Origin: Aureobasidium sp. EXF-3400
Taxonomy: Eukaryota; Ascomycota; Dothideomycetes; Dothideales; Saccotheciaceae
Assembly: GCA_024195585.1 (NCBI GenBank)
Contig: SWBL01000028.1
Coordinates: 124,001-188,000 of the forward strand
Length of the DNA: 64,000 nucleotides
Direction of reading: 5' to 3'
Part shown: positions 54,619 through 64,000 of the stretch, one piece after another
Layout of the letters: the number at the start of each line of letters is the position of its first letter
How positions within the stretch are numbered: position 1 is the stretch's first letter
Notes under the pieces: model-generated
The model's database searches: none
Told to the model about the DNA's origin: nothing
The model's input: only the letters and a program-made list of their open reading frames with translations
Position numbers and translations under genes: made by a program

Positions 54619-56531
54619 ATGGAAAAGTTCCTGCGCGATTGGCGACAGGATGCTCTGAACAAACACCAGTACGAATCAGCCATTTTCGTCGGCGACAAGC
54701 TACTCGCCTTGACCAGTGTGTGCTGAATTTCTTTTCTACGGTTGTCGATCTCTTCTAACATGGATGATCAGACAATGACAAGGACGCTTTCTGGCTGGCC
54801 CAAGTGCACTTCTCGACGGCAAACTACACACGCGCCCTCGGTTTCCTCTCAAGACAAGACCTGATCGCTCGCAACCCGTCATGCAAATACCTCGCGGCTC
54901 ACTGCTACGTCAAGCAAAGTCGATACGACGAAGCATTACACATCCTCGGCGACAAGAACCCTGTTCACCTCATCACCTCCTCGGATCGAACACGCCGGAA
55001 ACTGCAACACCTCGACCCGCGAAATGCTCTGGGAAAGATGGCCAAACTGCCACAATTGAGATCGGATCGGGTGGACCGCAGTGAAGAAAGAGACAAGGAA
55101 GATATGAGCAATATCCGCTTCGAAGCCGCCATGTGCTACTTGCGCGGGTTCTGCTACGCAAAGCAAAACGCCTTTGATCGCGCAAAAGACTGCTACAAAG
55201 ATGCCGTACGAATCGATGTGCTGTGTTTTGAGGCCTTCGACCAGCTCATGAAGAACTCACTCATGTCACCAGCCGAAGAGTGGGAGTTTTTGGATTCTCT
55301 GGACTTTGACAGCGTCAGTGCTTCCGATACTCCTGCCTCAAGTATGCAAGAAGCTGGAGAGTTTACAAAAATGCTCTACATGACGAGATTGTCCAAATAC
55401 AGCAGACCAGACGACTTCAATGCCGCAGTTGAGACTCTGTCAACGCATTACAACCTCTCCAGCAATTCATCCATCTTGTTATCCAAAGCCGAACTTCTCT
55501 TCACCAATTGCCGCTTCCGGGACTCTCTATCATTAACGACACAAATCCTCGAAACAGATCCTTACAATTTTTCCGCTCTGCCTGTCCATCTAGCCGCCCT
55601 TTTCGAACTCAAAGAAACAAACGCACTCTTCCTGCTTTCTCATGACTTGGCAGATAGTCATCCAGAGGAAGCATGCACTTGGCTAGCAGTAGGAACTTAT
55701 TACCTGAGTATCTCACGCATCCCCGAAGCCCGTGGTTATTTTTCAAAAGCCTCACTCATGGACCCCCATTTCGGTCCTGCCTGGATTGGATTCGCACATA
55801 CTTTTGCTGCAGAGGGCGAACACGATCAAGCCATTTCTGCTTACTCCACCGCTGCTCGTTTATTCCAAGGAACACATCTCCCTCAACTCTTCCTCGGTAT
55901 GCAAAACCTTCAACTCGGCAACTTATCGCTGGCAAGAGAATACCTGGAGACTGCATATACAATGTGTGAAAACGACCCTCTGGTGCTCAATGAGATGGGA
56001 GTAGCTTACTACCAAGACTCACAATACGACTCTGCAATCCGCACTTTCGAACTCGCCATTTCCATTGCTGATGATTTATCTCCTTCTGCCTCTTCGACTC
56101 TGGATATCAAGACCAATCTTGCACATGCTTATCGTCGCAATACTCAATTTTCTCTTGCGCTTACTACTTTTTCAGAGGTGCTCAGGCAAGGAGGTAAAGA
56201 TGCTGCTATTTTCTCAGCGAAAGGCTTGGTATTGCTGGAATTAGAGGAATGGTTTGAGGCTACGGTGACTTTGCATGAAGCATTGGCTTTGTCGCCGCAA
56301 GATCCTGTGGCGACGGAGTTATTGCAGAGGGCGTTGGAGGGGTTGGAGGGGGAGGAGAAGGTTGAGCAGGTCGATGTTGATGTGGATGGGTTTTTGGGGG
56401 AGAGACTTGCTAGGGCGGAGCAGAGGAATAGGCGGAGAGGGAGGGGTGAGACGATGAGTCCTGTGGATGGGACAGAAATCAGTGTTGAAGAGGGAGATTG
56501 GACAGTAGCGACTGAAGAATCTGGAGTTTAG
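54619..56531 (+). CDS. CDC16: Anaphase-promoting complex TPR subunit (Cdc16/Cut9/APC6)
   Basis: Two exons, 54619-54715 and 54772-56531, are joined across a 56-nt phase-1 intron, giving 618 residues: MEKFLRDWRQDALNKHQYES, AIFVGDKLLALTN, NDKDAFWLAQVHFSTANYTR. Cdc16 is a scaffold subunit of the APC/C ubiquitin ligase, which drives mitotic exit. Tetratricopeptide repeats fill most of the protein, e.g. ACTWLAVGTYYLSISRIPEA, GPAWIGFAHTFAAEGEHDQA, PLVLNEMGVAYYQDSQYDSA and TNLAHAYRRNTQFSLAL. The order and the NEMGVAYY repeat match the family. The C-terminal tail is basic, then acidic. Confidence 0.93.
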
Positions 56532-56916
56532 GATGCTGAGACTTCTTGGAGAGAGAGATGGCTTGAGTAGCTCTTTTTTCGATAGTCTTGTGATACCATT
56601 TTTCCTTCTTTCATGAGCTTGGTGTCTGAATGTTCTTGCCCCTTTTTTCTTTTTTCTTCCTTGTGATTTCTTCCTGCTCTACATTTTCTTCTCTTCTGCC
56701 ATTCTCTCCTTTCTTTCCTTCTAATCTTGTCTTTCTCTTCCCCTTCTTCTTGCTCTCCACAAGCGACATACGAAGTAGCGACGAAGGCTCGATGGTTCTA
56801 GCAAGGAGCTATGACTTGTTAGGTTGAATTGTTGTAGTATGTGTAGCTGATATCTTGAAATCCTCGAGAAATTGAGCAACGACGAGAGCGGGTGAGAGAC
56901 GTCTGAATGCACCAGA
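56532..56916. other. intergenic region with a pyrimidine-rich tract
   Basis: Between about 56640 and 56757 the plus strand is almost only C and T (TTTTTTCTTTTTTCTTCCTT and similar). It lies in the convergent 3' flanks of CDC16 and the BTB gene. No gene recognised. Confidence 0.45.
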
Positions 56917-57887
56917 TCATGTGGATGCTTGGTCAGGTTTCTTGGGTTTCAATTCTTCAGGCACTTCCTTATGACTGACATCGCCTAAAAGGCAGCAAGC
57001 TGTTTTTCGGAAGTGGTTAGTACGAAGCTTTGGAGGGAACAAAATACACAAACTCACTTTGCCACCACTCGTCATAACTATCGTGCTCGTGATAGTGACA
57101 AAAAGGACCGCAGCATTTGCAAAGCATCTCTGTGTTGCTTTTCCCGAATCTCTTGTCCATGTACAAGTGATGACTGCGTAAAGCAAGACCACTCATGACA
57201 AGATGTAAGAACTCTTTAGGTAGCTGATCTTGGTGATTACGCTCAGCCTCGGAGGGGATCCAATGATTAGTGTACCACTCGACGGCGTACCTGTACAGCG
57301 GTGCCGACGATAGCAGCGATTTGGTTGCCAAAATGATCGAGCTGTAAGGCAGGTCGCTCATCTCTCTACTCACGAGTTCGGCCATAACAGTCCTCCTCAA
57401 AGCTAATATGTCTACTCTGTCGGCGAAGATGTAGATATTAAACAGCTCGTCAGCATCAGGGGCATACAGCGCCTCTTTCAGCTGTCCGCTGTAGAGCCAT
57501 CGAACGAACCAATCTGCACAGTCTCTATTCAGTTCGAGTTCCAGATGATCGCTGGTAGCCTCTTTGAATTTTCCATATAGAGCGGCTTCGTAGTATGAGG
57601 AATAGTGACACAGAAGAGGTTTGTGTACAAGTGCTTTCCAACCGCAAGTGGTGCGTAATTCGATCATGGCGTTTGCAGGAGGAGACACGGGATTGATGAG
57701 AATGTAGCTATGCGAAGTCAATGACTGTTCTTGAGTACCTTCGAGACATGACAAGGGTTGTGACTTTCGTCGGCCGTTCAATCATCTTGTCCAGTCGCGG
57801 AAGAATAATGGGAGACACATATACATACCTCAAAGCCTTGATGTCCCAGTGACCTTTGCTGGCCGCTTTATCGATGTCGACGTCCAT
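56917..57887 (-). CDS. BTB/POZ-domain protein, set A
   Basis: The three-exon model is 57829-57887, 57058-57707 and 56917-56999, with introns of 121 and 58 nt in phases 2 and 1, giving 263 residues. The start exon MDVDIDKAASKGHWDIKAL is supported because the RIP relic at 10.8-11.7 kb is homologous through this exon and intron. The BTB core reads MIELRTTCGWKALVHKPLLC, HYSSYYEAALYGKFKEA and IYIFADRVDILALRRTVMAE. The set motif CKCCGPFCHYHEH followed by EWW precedes the last intron; the last exon begins TCCLLGDV. The long first intron is the weakest part of the model. Function unknown. Confidence 0.78.
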
Positions 57888-58534
57888 ATAGTACTCTTGG
57901 ATTTGAGAAGACGGTTGAGTGATGAATTTGACGAGGTAGAAATTGGGACTCGCGGTCGTGAAGTTGGCTATAGCGTCGCTCGTTTCTTACTCGAGTTGAT
58001 ATGCCGTCTTATGCTGGGATTTGGATAGCTGTTGTGATGACGGAAAGCAATAACTTTTGTCCAGGGCAAGGATGACTTTGAAATACAATTAATAGCAGGA
58101 AGAGATGGAAGAGGGCAAGTAATGGTAAGTTGGAAGTCGCGATGTGCAGTCAGTGGAGTTTCCCTTGTTCTGTTCCTCACGAGAAGGAAAAGCGATCGGG
58201 GTCCTACGCTATTCTTCTTGTATACAATGTTGAAAGAGCTGTGTTAATCAGAATTTCGATCACGGTGTTTTTGTTGCCCAAGGTTACAAAGTCAACGACA
58301 CAAACATGTGATCGATGTTTGTCCCGGCGCATGTCTCAGACCCGTGTCGTTGCCTGTTTTGTTCATCAACGCCGAAATAGTTGTCTGCTTTGTTTACCAA
58401 AACGGAAGCTGCGTTTGTGAAAGATCACAACTCCTTCTTACCTTTTCTTCTGGTTGCTACCGGTCAGTAGCAATACTAAAACTACATATTGTCTGTTGAT
58501 CTGTAGCTGACACCGAAGAATAGATCCATTCAAG
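57888..58534. other. divergent intergenic region
   Basis: Separates the BTB gene from the unknown-domain gene. The homology with the RIP relic continues to about 57955, beyond the coding region. Nothing else recognised. Confidence 0.4.
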
Positions 58535-59817
58535 ATGAAGCGCGAGCTCAGCAGCGATTATGAGGATCGTCCAGTCACCAAACAAGCACGTCTATCCCCC
58601 TACGCTTTTGACAGGGATCAAACCCCCAGTCTGGCCGTTAAACAGTCCGTAGAGCCTCTCTTCAGAAAGCTTTGCAGAGACTTTGGCTGGTCACCCACAG
58701 AACCTGTCTGTGAAAAGATTAGCGACCTACTTAGCATCGATACATCCAGGACTGACAACGTTGAGCCGGCTCTCTTTGCGTTTGTGCAGTATCTCCCCTT
58801 TGTCTGGAACAATGGTGCCCTTTTGATTGGCAGCAAGCGGATCAACAACATTGTCAGATCAGTTTGGTACAAACCTCTAAGGCTTGGTGACAGCGTTGGA
58901 GAGAGCATCCACCTCAACCAGGGTGACAGCTTCAATGGTGAGAGTCTCCACAAGTCTGGACCCAAGCTCAGCAACACCTTGGTTGATCGCTTCTGGCCTT
59001 CCTTCATCACTGCTTTCGATCTTTCAAGCAGAAAAGGCGATTATAGGTACATTATGGGCGTTCATACCATCTTACACGCACTTCCCAAACTACGCAAGTC
59101 TTGCGATGATCGTGAGCTCCGAGCCTGGGCAGAAAGAGGTTCAACTACTGCGACTGTCCACATCCCTTTGAGAAAGTACGAGCTTCCTTTCTTGCCTGAG
59201 TCGGTATGGATGTCGAAGCCACTAGAAGTGCAACGCCCTCCACCTATCCCCCCACCCGCAGGCTCGTCGTCTCACTCGAGTGCTCAATCAAATTCCACAG
59301 CCGTCCCTCGTCCATCCTTCAGAGACATTGATCGAATTCAGTCCATGATCCTACGTCAACGCGGACGACTTGTCGCTGGTAGTGAACAGCGAGACAGACA
59401 TGACCCAAGACCCAGAAGAAGCAGCGTCTTGAAGTCCGAGGAGAGATCCTCTGAACCACCGAAGTTACTGAGGTTGCATCGGATGCTGCCACAGAGACCT
59501 CCAACGATACTGCTTCGCAACTGGACCGGCAGCCTACTCCGATGGGACTGCTTGATCTGAGCGCGATCGATCATGTCAACCACATTCTTCAACACAACAA
59601 CATTGATGTCTCCTTCGATGGAACAGAGCGCACTGCAGAAGCAAAGGTTCAACTCACCGTCACCTTCCCCGCTCGTGTCTCACAACAGAAGCCGGCCCTC
59701 CAACTCAGCCCCATCACATCGATCGGTACACAACCCGTCGTTCCATCCCGTCGTTCCATCCCGTCGTCTCGTACTCGAGGCGTTATGCGCTTTGGCTATG
59801 ACTGCTGCGGACGGTAA
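58535..59817 (+). CDS. One-copy unknown-domain protein, with a frame change near 59.46-59.55 kb
   Basis: ATG 58535 opens MKRELSSDYEDRPVTKQARL. Residues about 43-232 are the third copy of the domain described for the 41.9-kb gene: LCRDFGWSPTEPV, LFAFVQYLPFVWNNGALLIG, VWYKPL, VDRFWPSFITAFDL and LPFLPESVW. This frame stops at 59560, but from about 59455 another frame gives a continuing protein (VTEVASDAATETSNDTASQL, then LLDLSAIDHVNHILQHNNID) to TAA 59817. Joining needs an intron of 2 modulo 3; one weak candidate is GTCTTG to CTGAG (47 nt). An indel or a real second isoform end is also possible. Function unknown. Confidence 0.62.
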
Positions 59818-61487
59818 CGCTCAGTGACGAGGTGTAAATTCGCGAGAGTCACTCGGTTGGAGCTCGGACTAATCACAGTATGATGGTGTCGTTTCGAAGA
59901 CGAGGCTGGACTGGATATGCTGAGAGGGAGCAGGGCAATTGGGAAACGTGGAGATGGGCCAAACAGAGGAGAGTGTTACGGCAAGAGAAGCGGATCAAAG
60001 AAAGAGGAAGGCGCGACGCAAGCGTGAGTCAGTGAGATACGACAGAGAGAGGACAAGTTCGAGGAGAGGGAGAGTTCACGGAAAGAAAAAACGAGAACAA
60101 GAAGTGGCTATGAGACGCTAGAGCAAAAGGGAAAGAACGAAGGATACGAGAAATTGCTTGGTCAATAAACATGAAGGCTTGTAGTACACACATCAGAAGG
60201 ATAGCACACAGTACGGGAACATGCAGACATCACCTCTACCATTCCCCCAGATCGATAGTAAAGGATGCTATGTCGATTCAACTACTCGAATCGCTCCAGG
60301 ATTTCGAACGGCTGATCTGTACGGTACCGCTCAAGTCCGAAAACTGTACCAACAAAGACAGATGGAGGAAACGGCGAATGAGCGAAGAGCCACTCAAAAG
60401 TCCAACTCGTTGTCAGTCCATAAACGCCACCCCTTTATGAGAACATCAGGAACCCCAAGTCTCCTTCAAGAATCGATGACAAGTACAGACGACTATATCA
60501 CCAAGATCAGCGATGAATCACCGCTCATCCTCATACCCCAGCACCAGAACACCTTCCTCTTTTATCGCTCAGCAAAAAGGACCGGCTCCCACCAGGATCT
60601 CCACCCTCAAGAATCGAACCCTCAACCTCACCACAGTACGCGTAAACAAAACTTTTTGGGGCATCAGCCCCTCTACTCCCGACTTACGAAAAGCAGGGGA
60701 TCTCCCACTCAGCCAAACGTGAATTTGGTCTTAGAAGTGGGATATCTGCATGGCAACTTGGAGAGTATATAAAGGTAGGGGAAGTGAAGTGAGAACTTAG
60801 CAATACTTGTTCTCTCACATGACCGGATATTCTCCTTGCTCCGATCATCTCCTAGAGTCTCCAATCTTACTTTCATGATCGGTGCAATTCAGAGATAGCA
60901 AGTAGCCTTATGACCGCAATCGCGTGTTCGAACGCCACTGTCCTCTAGTATCTGACCAAGTCTTGCTTCGTTTAGGCAACCGCTGAAGTCAAGCACTACA
61001 CCTTACATCCTCATCCATCACTGCGCCCAAGACCCTGCTGTTGAGCGCAAGATGAAGCAAAAGTGTTGCAATAAAGGATTTCCAGACATTGTAAGTCGCA
61101 GAACAGAGAGTGGTGTATCAGAATCATAAGCCCCTTTTTTCGTTTATTTTCTCGTGAAAACAAAACCCAGGCCTTGGATATCGTCTTTTTTGTGGCTACA
61201 CGCGTTGGATACCTCTGCACACAGGGGTGAAGTGAGAGTAGAAGACGCTGTTATGATACAGGGTGCTTGAAATAAAGATCAATGCTTCTGTGAGCAAATC
61301 AACAAATGGCATTGTGGGTATCGCTTTAGTCAAGAAACATCTATGGGAAACAAGAAACATGATCATAGAAGAAGCAAATGTTTAGACACATCTCCTTCTT
61401 ATCGATCGAATCATCCTATCTCCTGCTCACTAACTCCGTAATTTTCGTAATCCAGTGCGTCGGGTCGTGATATGGTGGAAGCCCTCC
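59818..61487. other. 1.7-kb region without a convincing gene
   Basis: At 59940-60120 the plus strand is purine-rich and encodes only a polybasic open frame. A 183-codon frame at 60221-60772 has no recognisable motif and biased composition; I do not call it. The right end holds the 3' UTR of XRN1. Confidence 0.4.
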
Positions 61488-64000
61488 CTACGAGCTGTTA
61501 CCATCGCCGTTGACAGCACCTCCTCTTCCTCTAGGTGCTCCGCCGCGACCAGCGCCACGACCTCTGCCCTCGCCACGACCGCGTCCTCCTCTACCTCTAC
61601 CGCGGTAGTCGTTGTTGAGAATAGCAGGAGGAGGGACAGCACTCATGTTCTGGGGGCGGAAGGAAAGGTTGTTGCGAACAACGTTCTCCATGGGATCGCT
61701 GTTGTCAACGACAGTGTAGCCGCCTCTGCCTCCACGAACGCGACCACGGTTGGGGTTTCCGCCACGGATGGGAAGGTTGTCGTGGCCACCGCGACCACGG
61801 CCGTTCATGGCTCCGCTGAAAGAGCCTCTGAGCGGGGCAGGAGCGTTGGCAGGACGCCACTGCTCTTGAGGAGGTCCGTAACCGTTGTTGACGGTCAGTG
61901 GTGTCTGTCTAGGAGCCTGGCGCTTTGATGCAGCGGCCTTGCTCTCAGCAATGCATTGTCTGTCAGTCAAGTTCAGAACGCTGGTCACTGGGACAGTGCT
62001 TCCTCTGAAAGGACTGCAGCGGTCACCAAGACTGGTTCCAGACATGAAAGAATAGTCAAACACAACATCCAACATAGTCATTCTGGGTGTCTTGGTGACA
62101 CCGACGACAGTACCTCTGGAAGCAATAGGAACGCGACCAGAGTCCTGAACATAGACAATGCGGTCACCAAGAGTGAAGCGTTGACCACCGAGACGCTGCT
62201 CAGCATCGCTAGGCTTGAGAAGGGCGTGACGAGGTACGCCCTTCATGGGCTTGTCCTCGATCTGGTTGGCTGAGAGAGACAGGTAGTGCTCTGCGGCACG
62301 CTCGAGGGCCATGACAGTATCAGAGTTCATCTGCTCAGCGTCAAGGGGGACACGCTCAAGAGACTTGGTCTCGACGCTCTTAAGCCAAGCACCAATCTCC
62401 TTCATCTTCTCCTTAGCGATCTCGGCGGGATAGAAGTCGGTGTCGTTGAAGACGTCACCCGAAGGGTTAGCCTGGATGCGTGCAACGAACTCGGGGAACT
62501 TGGTCATGTAAGTGGCGATCAGGTCAACAGCCTTCTGACTGTATTCCCAACCACGCTCCGACTTGCGACTGTATCCGAGAACCTTCATCTTGCGAGCCTC
62601 AAATTTGAGGTTGAGACCAAGGTTAAGTTGCAGTCCTGATGAGCTGACACGGAAAGATGCAGTCAACTTGGACAGGACGAGGGGGTGCAGATTCAGTTCC
62701 CTTGCAACTGCATAGGCAGGCTTGTATGGGAACTGGCGCTCAGCCTGTTGGGCGATCTGATGACCAAAGTCAGGTTCTCTGACCTTGACTGTGTTGACTC
62801 TGACGTTGGTCTTGCCGTTCTCATAGCCATCGACAATTGCGGGTCTACCGTAATTGAAGTCGCCAAGGAAGAAGGCACGGGAGTTGAGAGGGAACTCTTC
62901 CTCGAGAGGGAGAGCAGCCTTCTCCAGGAAACGCTGGTCAGGAGAGATGACTTCGTCGACAATGGCTTGAGAAGCGTAATCAGCCTCGAGGCCTTCGACC
63001 ATTGCATACTCCTTGACAGTTGCACCCTCGTCCGTCTTTCGGAGACCGACAAGCATCTCCACGTGGACCATGGCCTCAACATCGCTGATGATTACGCCTA
63101 GTCTCTTAGAGTAGACGCTCTCGATGCGGCTGGCCTTCTTCTTCCAGTTTGAGATCTCAGGAGGACCGTGAGGGATTGCCTCGATATTGTTGGGTGTAGC
63201 TTCAGCATCAGGGTTGGTGAGAACGTAATCAAACAGTTCGTCAGACACCCTGGTGACCTTTGCCTCATGCAAAAAGGGGTAGCCAACATGAACTGCCTGT
63301 CCGAGCTTGAGCTTGGCGTGCTCGATGCTGCTAGTCTCCTCTGCATTCATCAAGGTGATGACCATGCTCTCGTTTCTGCTCTCTTGTTGGAAGACATTGA
63401 CTCCGTGGAAGCCAAGGGTGCCGGTATTGGGGAGTGTGCGCAAGCTGGGGAATCCGGCCAAAGCACTTTCGCCGAGCTTGACACCATCAACAAGACCAAT
63501 GTACACGTCTAGGCCATCCATAGTGGGGAGCTCGAAGATGTTTTCCACACACTTACAGTTAGGAATGTCTGGGAAAACACCGGGCAAGGATGAGGGGTAG
63601 GTGTAGTTCATCTCAGGAGCGTAGCTGAACTTCAAGCTGACACCGAACTCGTTGCGAGCACGTTGTGCGTCTGAGAGCAGGTGATCCTTGGTAGACATAG
63701 CGCTAAGCAAACGTTCCTCGTCGATGAAGGGAATCTTTACAACGGCTTCCCATTCCATCTTCTTACCGTTCATATCGAGCTCGAAGTCGCGAGGATAGAA
63801 ATCGATGATGGGCGAGTCGGAACTAGTCATCAAAGGGTGGTAGACATCGGGAACGATCGTCTTACTTCTATCGGGAAGCACACCCATGAGTTGTTGGTAA
63901 GGACGGAAGGGTTGGCCGAGCTTGAACTTCATGTTGGCCTTGAGACCTCTCTTAACATCCGAGATCATGGGAGAGTAATGGTAGTTGTAGTACCAGGGCC
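61488..64000 (-). CDS. XRN1: 5'-3' exoribonuclease 1, C-terminal part (5' partial)
   Basis: Xrn1 degrades decapped mRNA in the cytoplasm. The window holds the C-terminal ~836 residues, and the frame is open at the right edge, where WYYNYHYSPMISDVKRG matches the conserved end of the catalytic core (Trp of WxWYYxYHYAP-type). The downstream D1-D4/SH3-like region is present (FKLGQPFRPYQQLMGVLPDR, HPLMTSSDSPIIDFYP, MEWEAVVKIPFIDE, RFTLGDRIVYVQDSGRVP). The protein ends in an RGG-rich tail (GRGRGGRGRGEGRGRG). The catalytic nuclease motifs lie beyond the window. Confidence 0.93.
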   Translation of the reverse strand, partial: PWYYNYHYSPMISDVKRGLKANMKFKLGQPFRPYQQLMGVLPDRSKTIVPDVYHPLMTSSDSPIIDFYPRDFELDMNGKKMEWEAVVKIPFIDEERLLSAMSTKDHLLSDAQRARNEFGVSLKFSYAPEMNYTYPSSLPGVFPDIPNCKCVENIFELPTMDGLDVYIGLVDGVKLGESALAGFPSLRTLPNTGTLGFHGVNVFQQESRNESMVITLMNAEETSSIEHAKLKLGQAVHVGYPFLHEAKVTRVSDELFDYVLTNPDAEATPNNIEAIPHGPPEISNWKKKASRIESVYSKRLGVIISDVEAMVHVEMLVGLRKTDEGATVKEYAMVEGLEADYASQAIVDEVISPDQRFLEKAALPLEEEFPLNSRAFFLGDFNYGRPAIVDGYENGKTNVRVNTVKVREPDFGHQIAQQAERQFPYKPAYAVARELNLHPLVLSKLTASFRVSSSGLQLNLGLNLKFEARKMKVLGYSRKSERGWEYSQKAVDLIATYMTKFPEFVARIQANPSGDVFNDTDFYPAEIAKEKMKEIGAWLKSVETKSLERVPLDAEQMNSDTVMALERAAEHYLSLSANQIEDKPMKGVPRHALLKPSDAEQRLGGQRFTLGDRIVYVQDSGRVPIASRGTVVGVTKTPRMTMLDVVFDYSFMSGTSLGDRCSPFRGSTVPVTSVLNLTDRQCIAESKAAASKRQAPRQTPLTVNNGYGPPQEQWRPANAPAPLRGSFSGAMNGRGRGGHDNLPIRGGNPNRGRVRGGRGGYTVVDNSDPMENVVRNNLSFRPQNMSAVPPPAILNNDYRGRGRGGRGRGEGRGRGAGRGGAPRGRGGAVNGDGNSS

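Noticed and set aside
59736..59775. Short CGTCGTTCCATCC duplication
   Set aside because: Only two and a half copies within a coding frame; not enough to call a repeat array.
60221..60772. 183-codon open frame on the plus strand
   Set aside because: No domain, Gln/His/Ser-rich composition, no homologous copy in the window; too weak to call as a gene.
61455..61928. 157-codon frame opposite the XRN1 tail
   Set aside because: A shadow of the RGG-rich coding sequence on the other strand.

Overview
The window is nuclear DNA of a filamentous ascomycete. Evidence: short GT-AG introns (mostly 49-62 nt, some with CTAAC-like branch points), fungal orthologues (XRN1, TFIIIC tau138/TFC3, CDC16, IMP2, La/LHP1), and one AT-rich block with the TpA-enriched, CpA/TpG-depleted signature of repeat-induced point mutation (RIP), which points to Pezizomycotina. 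Dothideomycetes is my guess for the class and is inference only.

Housekeeping genes form conserved-looking islands. From 1 to 9.2 kb: a DNA-ligase-like protein cut by the left edge, two disordered proteins, dephospho-CoA kinase and ribokinase sharing a 225-bp divergent promoter. From 12 to 16.4 kb: a small Clr2-like protein, an F-box-like protein and a GH43 glycosidase with two GGCTAAA (XlnR-type) sites and a TATA box upstream. From 34.9 to 41.4 kb: TFC3. From 50.2 to 56.5 kb: La, IMP2, a tartrate/D-malate-type dehydrogenase and CDC16. At 61.5-64 kb: XRN1, cut by the right edge.

Between these islands lies accessory DNA made of local gene families. (1) BTB/POZ genes fall in two sets. Set A (9.7, 33.5 and 56.9 kb, plus a RIP-mutated relic at 10.8-11.7 kb) shares three exons, intron phases 2 and 1, and a C-terminal Cys/His motif. 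Set B (45.4, 47.0 and 49.1 kb) is a tandem row. (2) Long coiled-coil genes at 21.1, 30.1 and 32.3 kb sit between minisatellites; the first encodes a 1945-residue protein with over 20 degenerate ~35-residue repeats, and the third is a truncated relative with an in-frame TGA. (3) A coiled-coil protein at 16.6-18.4 kb has a broken copy at 27.5-27.9 kb. (4) Two genes (41.9 and 58.5 kb) carry together three copies of a ~175-residue domain I do not recognise.

The most unusual structure is at 28.0-29.4 kb: eight highly diverged tandem units with a ~172-195 bp period. Each contains a core of exactly 117 bp that starts with AACTTT and ends near AAAGTTAT, so the ends are inverted. The cores show no length change although their sequences have diverged widely and the spacers vary. 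I cannot match this to a known repeat class.

Exon joins were derived by hand from splice signals and frame. Functions come from motif recognition, with no database search.
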